A DNA stretch of 32,630 nt, taken from positions 1-32,630 of the forward strand of contig JBQNAL010000019.1 of NCBI GenBank assembly GCA_052170475.1, in the 5' to 3' direction. The notes beneath the pieces were generated by a model. That model ran no database searches. It saw nothing but the letters and a program-made list of their open reading frames with translations, and was not told the DNA's origin. Below, one piece after another: positions 7,232 to 15,841 of this stretch. Numbering within the stretch: position 1 is the first letter of the stretch; each line of letters opens with the position of its first letter. Origin of the DNA: CAJPQU01 sp052170475. Its GTDB lineage: Bacteria; Bacillota; Negativicutes; Selenomonadales; Selenomonadaceae. Both the position numbers and the translations under genes were made by a program.

Positions 7232-7489
7232 ATGGTGAAGCAAGATACCATGATGTTTCGTAAGGGCAGCGAAGAAAATAAAGCGAGGGACGTCATCCGC
7301 GACGTCTGCCGCGCCATGGAGGAAAAGGGCTATAATCCCCTCAATCAGCTGGTAGGCTACTTGTTGTCCGGGGATCCGGCCTATATCACCAGCCACGACG
7401 ATGCGCGCAACAAGATGCGAAAATTGGAGCGAGACGAGGTCTTGGAGGAACTGGTGCGTGCCTATTTGTCCCACGTGAAGGACACATGA
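7232..7489 (+). CDS. ireB: IreB family regulatory protein (DUF965)
   Basis: An 85-aa IreB/YrzL-type protein; in Enterococcus IreB is a substrate of the PASTA kinase IreK and influences cephalosporin resistance. ATG 7232 follows AAGGAGGGG by about 3-5 nt; an upstream in-frame ATG at 7196 has no better site. The conserved block KGYNPLNQLVGYLLSGDPAYITSHDDARN is recognised, and the TMMF segment near the N-terminus is where phosphorylatable threonines lie in the family. In many Firmicutes the order is alaS-ireB-ruvX; here asd stands in the alaS position. It overlaps ruvX by 4 nt (ATGA). Confidence 0.9.
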   Translation: MVKQDTMMFRKGSEENKARDVIRDVCRAMEEKGYNPLNQLVGYLLSGDPAYITSHDDARNKMRKLERDEVLEELVRAYLSHVKDT

Positions 7490-7914
7490 GCGCCGCGCGC
7501 TGGCTCGGGCTCGACGTCGGGGATCGTACGGTGGGCGTGGCGGTCAGCGATGCCCTCTCTTTGACGGCGCAAGGGGTGGAAACCATCCGACGGACGACCT
7601 TAAAAAAAGATTTGGCGCGTCTCGGGGCGCTCATGGAGGAATACGGAGCATCGGGCTTCGTGGTGGGCTGGCCAAAGAATATGGACGGCTCCGAGGGGGC
7701 GCGCTGCGCCATTGTACGCGATTTCACCGCTGCGCTTTGTGAGGCGTACCCAAAGGCACAGGCGGTCTTTTGGGACGAGCGCCTTTCCACCGTGGCGGCG
7801 TCGCGCTCTCTCATCGCGGCGGACGTGAGTCGGAAAAAGCGCAAGAAGGTCATTGATAAAATGGCGGCGGTGTTTATTCTGCAAGGGTATCTGGATCGGC
7901 AGCAGCGCAGGTAA
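7486..7914 (+). CDS. ruvX: Putative Holliday junction resolvase / pre-16S rRNA nuclease YqgF
   Basis: RNase H-fold YqgF/RuvX protein, 142 aa. In E. coli YqgF processes the 5' end of 16S rRNA; resolvase activity has been proposed for homologues. Visible motifs are GLDVGDRTVGVAVSD with the first catalytic Asp at residue 10, VVGWPKNMDGSEG, WDERLSTV with an acidic pair, and KKVIDKMAAVFILQGYLD carrying the last Asp. The ATGA overlap with ireB indicates translational coupling. Confidence 0.92.
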   Translation: MSAARWLGLDVGDRTVGVAVSDALSLTAQGVETIRRTTLKKDLARLGALMEEYGASGFVVGWPKNMDGSEGARCAIVRDFTAALCEAYPKAQAVFWDERLSTVAASRSLIAADVSRKKRKKVIDKMAAVFILQGYLDRQQRR

Positions 7915-7977
7915 AAAAGCGCGGCTGCATGTTGCGAAGAGGACAGAGATTTTCCCACGAAGGGGGTATTTGTTTAC

Positions 7978-10896
7978 ATGGCGATCAAGGAAAAGATCCA
8001 TGGCTTTCGATTGATGAAAACGCGGGCGATTCCCGAAGCGGATTCTACGGCGTATGAATTTCTTCACGAAAAGAGCGGGGCAAGGCTGCTGTTCTTAGAG
8101 AACAAGGACGACAATAAGGTGTTTTCCGTTTCCTTTCGCACGCCGCCCACAGACGATACGGGGGCGGCGCATGTGGTGGAACATTCCGTCCTGTGCGGTT
8201 CCCGCAAGTTTCCCTTGAAGGAGCCGTTTGTGGAGCTGGTGAAAGGCTCCCTCAATACTTTTCTCAACGCCATGACCTTTCCCGATAAGACCATGTATCC
8301 CGTGGCCAGCCGGAACGACAAGGATTTTCAGAATTTGATGGACGTGTATTTGGATGCCGTGTTTTACCCCGTCATGCGGCAAAAGCCCGAGGTGCTTTGG
8401 CAGGAGGGATGGCACTACGAGATCGAGTCGCCGGAGGATCCGCTGACTTACAGCGGCGTCGTCTACAATGAGATGAAGGGCGCGACGTCGTCGCCGGAGG
8501 ATCTCTTGGAAACCGAGATCTTTAAGGCGCTGTATCCCGACACCCCCTATCATTTCGAGTCGGGAGGGAACCCCGAGCGGATCCCCGATCTGACCCAAGA
8601 GACGTTCGTCGCCTTCCATCAGCGCTATTATCATCCGTCGAACAGCTACCTCTACCTCTACGGCGACTTGGATATTGAGGAAAAGTTGGCGTTTCTTGAC
8701 GAAGCGTACCTGTCCCATTTTTCCCGGACGGCGGTGGATTCCGAGATCCCCCGGCAAGCGTCGTTTGACGGGCTAAAGCGCGTGGCGAAGGAATACCCCG
8801 TGGGGGCGGAGGAGGACACGGCTCAAAAGACGTATCTTTCTTGGTCGCTCATCGCCTGTGACGCGGCGGATCGTCTGACGCAAGCGGGGATGGCGGTTCT
8901 CGTCCACGCCCTCTTCACGACGGACGCGGCGCCCTTGCGGCAGGCATTTTTGGATGCCGGCATCGGCAAGGATATGACGGCTTCCTTGGAAAATCAAGTG
9001 GCGCAGCCTTCCTTGACGGTGGAGGTGACAAACGCCGAAGCCGCCGATGCCGACCGCTTCTATCAGGTCATGCAGGACGCATTGGCACGCTTGGTGAGCG
9101 ACGGGATCGACCGAACGCTCTTGGAGGCGTCCCTCAACTGGATGGAATTTAAGATGCGGGAAGCGGATTTCGGGACGACGCCCAAGGGATTGGTCTACAA
9201 CATGGCCGTCATGACGAATTGGCTGTACGGGGAGGAACCGACGGAGCCGCTCTTTTACGAGGAGAATTTGAAAAAACTGCGGGCCGGCCTCGATAACGGC
9301 TACTTTGACGATTTGGCGCGGCGCTGCCTCATGGAGAATCCTCATCAGGTGCTGGTGACGATGGCGCCCAGCCGGACGATGGCGGCAGAGCGGGAAGCGG
9401 CGGTGACGGCGCAGCTCTCCGAAAAAAAGGCGGCGATGACGGCGGCGGAGATCGAGGCGGTCATCGAGAACGCGGCGCGGCTGAAAGCCATGCAAGAGAC
9501 GCCGGACACTCCCGAGGACTTGGCGAAGATCCCGCTCCTTCAATTAGCGGACATCACGCCGGAGATGGAGAAGCTGTCCATAGAGGAGCGGGAGATCGGC
9601 GGGATCAAGGTGCTGCTCAGCGATCTTCCCACCCACGGGATCGCGTACCTGAACTTCTATTTCGACGGCAGCGTTCTCACGGCGGAGGATCAGCTCTACG
9701 CCTATCTCCTGTGCGATCTTTTCGGGGCGGTGGACGCGAAGGATCATTCCTATGCCGAGCTGACGAATTTGAAGAACCTCCATACCGGGGGCATTTCCTA
9801 CGATTTGACCGCCATCGCGCAGGAGGCGGATCCGGCGCAGTGGACGCCCAAGGCGATGGTGAAGGCGCGGGCGTTGGTGCGAAAACTTCCCGAGCTGTTC
9901 GCCCTCTTGGAAGAGATCCTCACCGCGTCCTCGTTTGACGATGCCAAGCGGTTAGGGGAACTCATCGATCAGTGCATCGCCGGATCGGAGCGGCAGATCA
10001 TGAATCTCCCCCAGCGGGTGATGGCGTCCCGGCTCAATTCGTACCTTCTGCCCGCCGCCGGGTTTGACGATCGGAGTTCGCTGGCCTATTACCGTTTCCT
10101 GCGGGATCTGCGGGCGAATTTTACGGCGCGCTTTGAGGAGTTGCGGACGCGCCTTGACGAGGTGCGCCGCCGCCTTTACCGGCGGGAGGGGCTGATCCTC
10201 TCGGTGACGACGGCAGGAGCGGACTATGGCGCGGTGGAAAAGGCCGTCGCCCCGTTCCTTTCGGCGCTGCCGAGCGAGCAGTATCCGGCGGCCGCCTACA
10301 CGCCGGCGTCGCCGGTGAAGAACGAGGGCTTGACCAATTCCAGCCGGGTGCAGTATGTGGGCAAGGCGGCTGATTTCCGTAAATTGGGCTACGCCTTCAC
10401 CGGCGCCATGCGGGTCTTGGAAACCATCATGCGCTACGGGTATCTCTGGAATCGCGTGCGCGTGCAGGGCGGTGCTTACGGGGCGTCGGCGCAGTTCTCC
10501 CGGGAGGGGATCATGCTCTTTTCGTCGTACCGCGATCCGAATCTCTCCGAAACCTTGGCGATCTACGATGAGGTGGCGGCGTATCTGCGGCAGTTTACGG
10601 CGTCGGCGCGGGAGATGACGAAGTACATCATCGGCACCATCAGCGCCATCGACACGCCGCTGACGCCGCAGATGAAGGGCAGTTTGGCGGCGGGCTGCTA
10701 CCTGCGGGGCGTTACGGATGAAATGCGCCAAAAGACGCGCCAAGAGGTGCTGGCGACGGGCGAGGCCGAGATCCGCGCCTTGGCGGAGTTGGTAGAAAAA
10801 GGCATGAAGCAGGACATCTACTGCGTGTTCGGCAACGAAGAGAAATTAAAAGAGAACCGCCGCCTGTTCAGCCGCCTGATCCCCGTCATGGAATAG
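7978..10896 (+). CDS. M16C family zinc metallopeptidase (presequence-protease-like)
   Basis: A 972-aa clamshell peptidase of the insulinase/pitrilysin M16C (PreP/Cym1) group, which degrades short unstructured peptides. The inverted zinc motif HVVEH gives H65, E68 and H69, and the distal zinc ligand is E165 in VVYNEMKGATSSPED. The length matches a fused four-domain enzyme. No signal peptide is seen, so it is probably cytosolic. The start is ATG 7978 with AAGGGGG about 11 nt upstream. It lies 63 nt after ruvX without a clear terminator and is followed by the TIGR03960 gene 55 nt later. Substrates are unknown; oligopeptide turnover is the family role. Confidence 0.9.
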   Translation: MAIKEKIHGFRLMKTRAIPEADSTAYEFLHEKSGARLLFLENKDDNKVFSVSFRTPPTDDTGAAHVVEHSVLCGSRKFPLKEPFVELVKGSLNTFLNAMTFPDKTMYPVASRNDKDFQNLMDVYLDAVFYPVMRQKPEVLWQEGWHYEIESPEDPLTYSGVVYNEMKGATSSPEDLLETEIFKALYPDTPYHFESGGNPERIPDLTQETFVAFHQRYYHPSNSYLYLYGDLDIEEKLAFLDEAYLSHFSRTAVDSEIPRQASFDGLKRVAKEYPVGAEEDTAQKTYLSWSLIACDAADRLTQAGMAVLVHALFTTDAAPLRQAFLDAGIGKDMTASLENQVAQPSLTVEVTNAEAADADRFYQVMQDALARLVSDGIDRTLLEASLNWMEFKMREADFGTTPKGLVYNMAVMTNWLYGEEPTEPLFYEENLKKLRAGLDNGYFDDLARRCLMENPHQVLVTMAPSRTMAAEREAAVTAQLSEKKAAMTAAEIEAVIENAARLKAMQETPDTPEDLAKIPLLQLADITPEMEKLSIEEREIGGIKVLLSDLPTHGIAYLNFYFDGSVLTAEDQLYAYLLCDLFGAVDAKDHSYAELTNLKNLHTGGISYDLTAIAQEADPAQWTPKAMVKARALVRKLPELFALLEEILTASSFDDAKRLGELIDQCIAGSERQIMNLPQRVMASRLNSYLLPAAGFDDRSSLAYYRFLRDLRANFTARFEELRTRLDEVRRRLYRREGLILSVTTAGADYGAVEKAVAPFLSALPSEQYPAAAYTPASPVKNEGLTNSSRVQYVGKAADFRKLGYAFTGAMRVLETIMRYGYLWNRVRVQGGAYGASAQFSREGIMLFSSYRDPNLSETLAIYDEVAAYLRQFTASAREMTKYIIGTISAIDTPLTPQMKGSLAAGCYLRGVTDEMRQKTRQEVLATGEAEIRALAELVEKGMKQDIYCVFGNEEKLKENRRLFSRLIPVME

Positions 10897-10951
10897 GGCG
10901 CGGCGGCAGGCGGGCGGCAGGGAAAGAACGGCGTTAGGGGTTTAGACATTG

Positions 10952-12808
10952 ATGGTGAAATTGACGCCCGATCTCTTGGGTAGGGTGATGAAGCCCGCCC
11001 GCTATACGGGCAGCGAATGGAATGTGAGCAAAAAAGACTGGGGCAAGGTGTCGTGTACGATGGCGCTCTCCATGCCGGACGTGTACGAGGTCGGCATGTC
11101 GAATTTGGGACTGAAGATCCTCTACGAGGTGCTGAACCGGCGGGAGGACACGGCGGCCGAGCGGGTCTACGCCCCTTGGGTGGATATGGAAGCGGCGATG
11201 CGCGAGCGGCATCTGCCGCTCTTTTCTCTGGAAACCTTCACGGAGATCAAACAGTTTGATTTTCTGGGCTTTTCCCTCCAATATGAAATGGTCTACACCA
11301 ACGTCCTCAACATGCTCTCCTTGGCGGACATTCCGCTTCGCTCGGCGGCGCGGGGGGAGGACGTCCCCTTCGTCATCGGCGGCGGCCCCTGCGTTTACAA
11401 TGTGGAGCCGGTGGCGGATTTCTTCGATCTCTTCCTCATCGGCGAGGCGGAGGAAGCGCTGCCGGAATTGGTGGCGGCCTTCATCGCATGGAAAGGGGAA
11501 GGGCGTCCCGGCGGGCGCAAGGGATTTTTGCGGCGGGCGGCGGCTTTGGACGGATTTTATGTGCCGTCCTTTTACGCGCCGCGCTACGGGGCGGACGGGC
11601 GCTATGAAGGGCTGACGGTGCTGGATCCGGCGGCGCGCCCCGTCGTCTACAAGCGGGTGGTGCAGGATTTCGATGCGGTCGAAGCCATGGAAAAGCCGGT
11701 GGTGCCGTACATCGACATCGTTCACAATCGCGTGATGTTGGAGCTTTTCCGGGGCTGCACGCGGGGCTGCCGCTTCTGTCAGGCGGGCATCGCCTACCGC
11801 CCGGTGCGGGAGCGATCCCCAAAGCGGCTACGGGATCTGGCGCGAAAGCTCGTCGATGCCACGGGGTACGATGAGATGTCCTTGACGTCGCTCAGCTCGG
11901 CGGATTATTTCTGCTTGGGGGGCTTGGTGGACGATTTGATGGCCGATTTCGCGGGGGAGAAGGTCAGTTTTTCCCTGCCGTCGCTTCGGATCGACAGCTT
12001 CTCTATCGATCTGGCGCACAAGATGCAGACGGTGCGAAAAAGCGGCCTCACCTTCGCCCCCGAGGCCGGAACCCAGCGCCTTCGGGACGTGATCAATAAG
12101 GGCGTGACGGAGGAGAACCTCTTAGAAGCGGTGGGGGCGGCTTACCGACAGGGCTGGAAGCAGGTGAAGCTGTACTTCATGATGGGGCTGCCCACGGAGA
12201 CCGACGAGGACATCATCGGCATCGCCGATCTGGCGAAGAAGGTAGTGGATCTCTACACGACGGTCAAGGGACGGCGCGGCGTGAAGGTGACGGTCAGCGT
12301 GTCCTGCTTCGTCCCCAAGGCCTTTACCCCCTTTCAGTGGTTCGGGCAGCGCTCCTTGGCGGAATTTGAGCGAAAGCAGCGGCTCTTAAAGGATCACATC
12401 CGCGATCGCGCCATCCACTATACCTACCACGACGCCCGCGTCAGCCTCTTGGAGGGGGTGCTGGCCCGGGGCGATCGGCGGCTTTCGGCGGTGGTTGAGG
12501 AAGCGTGGCGGCGGGGCGCGAAGTTTGACGGTTGGTCGGATCAGTTCCGAGAAGAGGCGTGGCAGGAGGCCTTTGCCGCCTCTGGCGTCGATCCCACTCT
12601 CTACAATGAACGAACCCGCGATTTTGCCGAAGCGCTCCCTTGGGAACACACCTCCCCCGGGGTCAGCCGCACCTTTTTGCTGGGAGAATGGAAAAAAGCC
12701 ATGGCGGCGGCGCTGACGCCGGATTGCCGGCGGGGCGACTGCACCGGCTGCGGCGTATGTCCCCGGCTGGGCGTTCATATCGTGGACGGAGGGCGGCAGG
12801 ATGGATGA
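10952..12808 (+). CDS. TIGR03960 family B12-binding-like radical SAM protein
   Basis: A 618-aa radical SAM protein of the TIGR03960 family. The N-terminal part resembles a B12-binding-type domain (SMPDVYEVGMSNLGLKILYEVLN), and the radical SAM 4Fe-4S motif is CTRGCRFCQAG in the middle. TLRID-like SLPSLRIDSF and PEAGTQRLRDVINKG motifs follow. The C-terminus carries an extra cysteine cluster (CRRGDCTGCGVC) that could bind iron-sulphur or metal. TTG 10949 directly precedes ATG 10952. It overlaps the DUF2344 gene by 8 nt and precedes rng, the conserved Firmicutes block TIGR03960-TIGR03936-rng. The reaction is not known; an RNA- or ribosome-related role is suggested only by this neighbourhood. Confidence 0.88.
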   Translation: MVKLTPDLLGRVMKPARYTGSEWNVSKKDWGKVSCTMALSMPDVYEVGMSNLGLKILYEVLNRREDTAAERVYAPWVDMEAAMRERHLPLFSLETFTEIKQFDFLGFSLQYEMVYTNVLNMLSLADIPLRSAARGEDVPFVIGGGPCVYNVEPVADFFDLFLIGEAEEALPELVAAFIAWKGEGRPGGRKGFLRRAAALDGFYVPSFYAPRYGADGRYEGLTVLDPAARPVVYKRVVQDFDAVEAMEKPVVPYIDIVHNRVMLELFRGCTRGCRFCQAGIAYRPVRERSPKRLRDLARKLVDATGYDEMSLTSLSSADYFCLGGLVDDLMADFAGEKVSFSLPSLRIDSFSIDLAHKMQTVRKSGLTFAPEAGTQRLRDVINKGVTEENLLEAVGAAYRQGWKQVKLYFMMGLPTETDEDIIGIADLAKKVVDLYTTVKGRRGVKVTVSVSCFVPKAFTPFQWFGQRSLAEFERKQRLLKDHIRDRAIHYTYHDARVSLLEGVLARGDRRLSAVVEEAWRRGAKFDGWSDQFREEAWQEAFAASGVDPTLYNERTRDFAEALPWEHTSPGVSRTFLLGEWKKAMAAALTPDCRRGDCTGCGVCPRLGVHIVDGGRQDG

Positions 12809-13520
12809 AGCGAAGGAAAAAAAGATGCCCCGCACCCTTTACACCTATCGGGGGGAGGTCACCAAGGGGGAAGCGATACGCTACATTTCGCACCTCGATT
12901 ACGCGGATATGATCCAGCGCGCCATCTGTCGGGCGAAGCTCCCCGCCGCCTACTCCGAGGGATTCAACCCCCATCTCAAGATCGCCTTCGCTTCAGCGCT
13001 CGCGGTCGGGGTGACAAGCGAAGCGGAGTACATGGATTTCGAGCTGACCGAAGCGCTGCCCGTGGCGGAGGTTTCAGAACGCTTGGCGGCGAAGCTCCCT
13101 GACGGGGTGACACTCTCCCGCCTGCGCCTTCTGGCGGGACGCCATCAGGCGCTCATGGCCGCCGCGGATCAGGCGGATTACGAGATCACGCTGCCCGGCT
13201 GCAGAGACGAGGGGGCGGCGCAACGGGCGGTACAGGCATTCAATGAAGCGGCTGAATGTTGGTATCGGCGCTCCTCGCCGAAAAAGACCCGGGATATGGA
13301 AGTGAAGCAGTACATGAAGGGCGATGTGACCGTCGCGTGGACGGGGAAAGCCGCCCGCCTCGCCATGGCGATTCGCATCACCCCCACGGGAAGCGTCAAG
13401 CCGGGGGAAGTGCTGTCCGTCTTGTGTGATACCTTCCATTTACCGGGGGACGCGGCCATGGCCGCGATACATCGCCGCGCCCTTTGGGGCGGCGGCCGAT
13501 CCCTGATGGAGGCCGATTGA
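12801..13520 (+). CDS. TIGR03936 family (DUF2344) radical-SAM-associated protein
   Basis: A 239-aa DUF2344 protein, found as a separate gene beside, or fused to, TIGR03960 radical SAM proteins. The hallmark is the N-terminal block EAIRYISHLDYADMIQRAICRAKLPAAYSEGFNPH; the remainder includes LASALAVGVTSEAEYMD-like sequence. It has no catalytic motif that I can assign. ATG 12801 overlaps the upstream stop by 8 nt, suggesting coupled translation and a working complex with the radical SAM partner. rng follows after 12 nt. Confidence 0.87.
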   Translation: MDEAKEKKMPRTLYTYRGEVTKGEAIRYISHLDYADMIQRAICRAKLPAAYSEGFNPHLKIAFASALAVGVTSEAEYMDFELTEALPVAEVSERLAAKLPDGVTLSRLRLLAGRHQALMAAADQADYEITLPGCRDEGAAQRAVQAFNEAAECWYRRSSPKKTRDMEVKQYMKGDVTVAWTGKAARLAMAIRITPTGSVKPGEVLSVLCDTFHLPGDAAMAAIHRRALWGGGRSLMEAD

Positions 13521-13532
13521 GGAGGCAGACCC

Positions 13533-14981
13533 TTGAAGAGGATTTTAGTGAACGTCGTTCCCGAAGAGACCCGCATGGCGCTCATGGAGGACGATGTTTT
13601 GCAAGAAGTGGCGGCGGAACGTCCCTCACGTTCTCCTTTGGTGGGGAATATCTATAACGGCAAGGTGCAGAACGTCCTGCCGGGGATGGAGGCCGCCTTC
13701 TTGGACATCGGCGGGCGGAAAAACGCCTTCCTCTACATCGGAGACGGATTGCCGCCGGATGTACGCCAAGCGTTTCCTGGGCAAAAACGCCTCGTGGCGG
13801 GACAAACGCTGCCGGTGCAGGTGGTGAAGGAAGGGGTGGGCACGAAGGGGCCTCGGGTGACGACGCACCTCGCCCTTCCGGGGCGCACCTGCGTCCTGAT
13901 GCCCACCGCCGCGTACATCGGCCTCTCGCGCCGCCTTGAGGAGGAGGACGAGCGGCTTCGCCTGCGAAAGATCGCGGAAGCGATTGTGCCGGAGGGCATG
14001 GGGCTCATCGTGCGGACGGCGGCGGCGGGGCAGAGCGAAGCGGCCTTGGCGGCAGAAGTGCGGTATCTCGCGGGGCTTTGGGGCGCCATTCGGGCGAAGA
14101 GCCGCCATCAAACCGCGCCCGCACTGCTCTACCGCGATGCGGAATTGGCCATTCGCATCGTCCGGGACTCCATGACGGCGGACATCGATGCGCTCATTGT
14201 GGATGATGGCGCGGTTTACCGGCGTATCCGAGAACTTTTATCGTTCCTTTCCCCCTCTCTCGCGGAGCGGGTGCATCTCTACGAAGAAAAGACGCCGCTC
14301 TTTCGCGCCTATGGCGTAGACGAGGCCATCGAAGCCTTGAGCAGCCGGGTGGTGGAACTGCCGTCTGGGGGTTTTCTCGTCATCGATCGCACCGAGGCGC
14401 TGACCGTCGTCGACGTGAATACGGGGAAATATGTAGGGCGAGCGAATCTGGCCGACACCGTATATCGGATGAATATGGAGGCCGCAGGGGAGATCTTGCG
14501 GCAGCTCCGCCTGCGGGACATCGGCGGCATCATCGTCGTGGACTTCATTGATATGGAGGAGGAAGGGCAGAAAGAGTCCCTCCTCTCCGCCATGCGGGAG
14601 ATCGCCCGCCATGACCGCACAAAGACGAACATCGTGGGGATCTCCGCCTTGGGATTGGTGGAGATCACCCGCAAAAAAGCGCGGCAAAATTGGGAAAGCC
14701 TCCTCTACTGCGATTGCCCCTGTTGCAACGGACGGGGACGCATCGAATCCCCGGAAACGGTGGGAGTTCGCATCTGCCGCGACATCCGCCGCATCGAAAG
14801 CCGCTCCCACGCCGCTTTCGGCTACGAAATCGAGTTGGAGCCGAAAGTCAAAGAAACCATCCATCTCTCGGGTCTATTAGACGCCCTCCAAAAAGAACTG
14901 GCCATTCGGATAGAACTCCTCTCCCGCCCCGGCCTTCACCCGGAAAGCTACGCCATCACGCAAAAAGGGAACGGGGTATAA
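13533..14981 (+). CDS. rng: Ribonuclease E/G family protein (RNase G)
   Basis: Single-strand endoribonuclease of the RNase E/G family, 482 aa, the size of RNase G. An S1 domain occupies about residues 36-110 (GNIYNGKVQNVLPGMEAAFLDIG). The DNase I-like catalytic domain has Mg-binding D294 (VVDVNTGKYVG) and D337 (IIVVDFIDM). The zinc-link CPCC (Cys395 and Cys398, CDCPCCNGRGR) joins dimers. The TTG start at 13533 is preceded by GAGGAGG. In many Firmicutes rplU and rpmA follow, but here a hicAB module follows directly. Expected role: 16S rRNA maturation and mRNA turnover. Confidence 0.94.
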   Translation: MKRILVNVVPEETRMALMEDDVLQEVAAERPSRSPLVGNIYNGKVQNVLPGMEAAFLDIGGRKNAFLYIGDGLPPDVRQAFPGQKRLVAGQTLPVQVVKEGVGTKGPRVTTHLALPGRTCVLMPTAAYIGLSRRLEEEDERLRLRKIAEAIVPEGMGLIVRTAAAGQSEAALAAEVRYLAGLWGAIRAKSRHQTAPALLYRDAELAIRIVRDSMTADIDALIVDDGAVYRRIRELLSFLSPSLAERVHLYEEKTPLFRAYGVDEAIEALSSRVVELPSGGFLVIDRTEALTVVDVNTGKYVGRANLADTVYRMNMEAAGEILRQLRLRDIGGIIVVDFIDMEEEGQKESLLSAMREIARHDRTKTNIVGISALGLVEITRKKARQNWESLLYCDCPCCNGRGRIESPETVGVRICRDIRRIESRSHAAFGYEIELEPKVKETIHLSGLLDALQKELAIRIELLSRPGLHPESYAITQKGNGV

Positions 14982-14994
14982 ATGCGGGGCGAGA

Positions 14995-15008
14995 GATTGT
15001 GTGCAATC
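14995..15008. promoter_or_regulatory. Palindromic operator candidate O1 upstream of hicA
   Basis: GATTG-tgtg-CAATC is a perfect inverted repeat ending 3 bp before the -35 hexamer of the hicA promoter. HicB antitoxins commonly repress their own operon through such sites. It shares the TTG-GCAA theme with O2. Confidence 0.55.
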
Positions 15009-15011
15009 CTC

Positions 15012-15040
15012 TTGACCCATTGCGCAATATTGTGCATAAT
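15012..15040 (+). promoter_or_regulatory. Sigma-70 promoter of hicAB
   Basis: TTGACC (15012-15017), a 17-bp spacer and CATAAT (15035-15040) form a good housekeeping promoter. Transcription would start near 15047, about a dozen bases before hicA ATG. Confidence 0.75.
15021..15036. promoter_or_regulatory. Palindromic operator candidate O2 in the hicA promoter
   Basis: TGCgCAATATTGtGCA is a 16-bp inverted repeat with one mismatched pair. It fills the spacer and overlaps the first bases of the -10, so a bound HicB would block RNA polymerase. Confidence 0.6.
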
Positions 15041-15058
15041 GAAGGCGAGGGGGCAGCA

Positions 15059-15244
15059 ATGAAAATTTCTGAACTTATCAAGATCCTGAAGCGATATGGC
15101 TGTTACAAAACCCGCAGCGGGGGGAACCATGATATTTGGTATAGCCCCCGCACGGAAAAAATTTTTCAGGTGCCTCGACATGGCAGTCAGGAAGCCGGAA
15201 CCGGCTTAGCGAACAGTATTTTGAAGCAAGCCGGATTGAAATAG
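15059..15244 (+). CDS. hicA: HicA family mRNA interferase toxin
   Basis: A 61-aa HicA toxin with a dsRBD-like fold, expected to cleave mRNA and stop growth when free of HicB. The catalytic histidine is H24 in SGGNHDIWY. The usual C-terminal pattern VPRHGS...GLANSILKQAGL is complete. ATG 15059 is preferred; a much longer in-frame ORF starting at 14690 runs through rng out of frame and is not real. The upstream site GGCGAGGGGG is a plausible ribosome-binding site. hicB follows after 37 nt. Confidence 0.92.
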   Translation: MKISELIKILKRYGCYKTRSGGNHDIWYSPRTEKIFQVPRHGSQEAGTGLANSILKQAGLK

Positions 15245-15281
15245 GTTCATCACCGCATGTTAAGAGAAAGGATGTTGCCTT

Positions 15282-15683
15282 ATGAAATACGTTTATCCCG
15301 CGCTGTTTCACCCCGAAGGAGCGGGCGGCTTTTTTATTTCCTTTCCCGATCTTGACGGTTGTTTTACACAAGGCGGTTCCATTGCGGAGGGCATGGATAT
15401 GGCAGAGGATGCTCTAAATCTTATGCTTTGGCACATGGAAGAAGAGCGTCTGCCCATTCCTCCCGCCTCACTGCCGCAGGAGATGGCGGTGGAAGAGGGG
15501 GATTTTGTGACGCTCATCGGTGCGGATACCTTAGCCTATCGCCGTCGGCACGATACGAAATCCGTCCGCAAAAATCTGTCCATTCCTCGGTGGCTCGACA
15601 CCCTCGCTACGGAGCGCAATGTCAATTTTTCCAACCTTTTGCAAAATGCGCTCATGCGCGAATTGGGTGTGAACAAGGTGTGA
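15282..15683 (+). CDS. hicB: HicB family antitoxin
   Basis: A 133-aa antitoxin. The N-terminal HicB fold (MKYVYPALFHPE..GGFFISFPDLDGCFTQGGSIAEGMDMAEDAL) occupies residues 1-65 and binds HicA. The C-terminal segment VRKNLSIPRWLDTLATERNVNFSNLLQNALMRELG looks like a ribbon-helix-helix DNA-binding domain, suitable for the palindromes O1/O2. AAGG precedes ATG 15282 by about 12 nt. It is transcribed with hicA and terminated by the hairpin at 15739. Confidence 0.92.
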   Translation: MKYVYPALFHPEGAGGFFISFPDLDGCFTQGGSIAEGMDMAEDALNLMLWHMEEERLPIPPASLPQEMAVEEGDFVTLIGADTLAYRRRHDTKSVRKNLSIPRWLDTLATERNVNFSNLLQNALMRELGVNKV

Positions 15684-15738
15684 GGCATACGCCGAGCCAG
15701 ATCTTTTTACACCATGTAAATAACGGGGTTCATTTTCT

Positions 15739-15768
15739 GCGGCGTGCGCATCGCGCGCCGCATTTTCT
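15739..15768 (+). terminator. Terminator after hicB
   Basis: GCGGCG (15739-15744) pairs with CGCCGC (15756-15761), with GCG/CGC inner pairs and a small loop, followed by ATTTTCT. The T-tract is short. It separates hicAB from the ilvB promoter. Confidence 0.6.
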
Positions 15769-15771
15769 ATC

Positions 15772-15800
15772 TTGCCAAAGAGCGGGAAAGTCGGTATAAT
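15772..15800 (+). promoter_or_regulatory. Sigma-70 promoter of ilvBN
   Basis: TTGCCA (15772-15777), 17-bp spacer, TATAAT (15795-15800). The predicted start near 15807 leaves a leader of about 35 nt, too short for a T-box or peptide attenuator, so regulation by leader attenuation is unlikely. Confidence 0.85.
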
Positions 15801-15841
15801 GGGGCAATATATATTGTAATAGTGTAAAGGAGGGCATTGCG

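Noticed and set aside
14690..15058. Long N-terminal extension of HicA
   Set aside because: It runs through rng out of frame and ignores the hicA promoter at 15012-15040; HicA proteins are about 60 residues.
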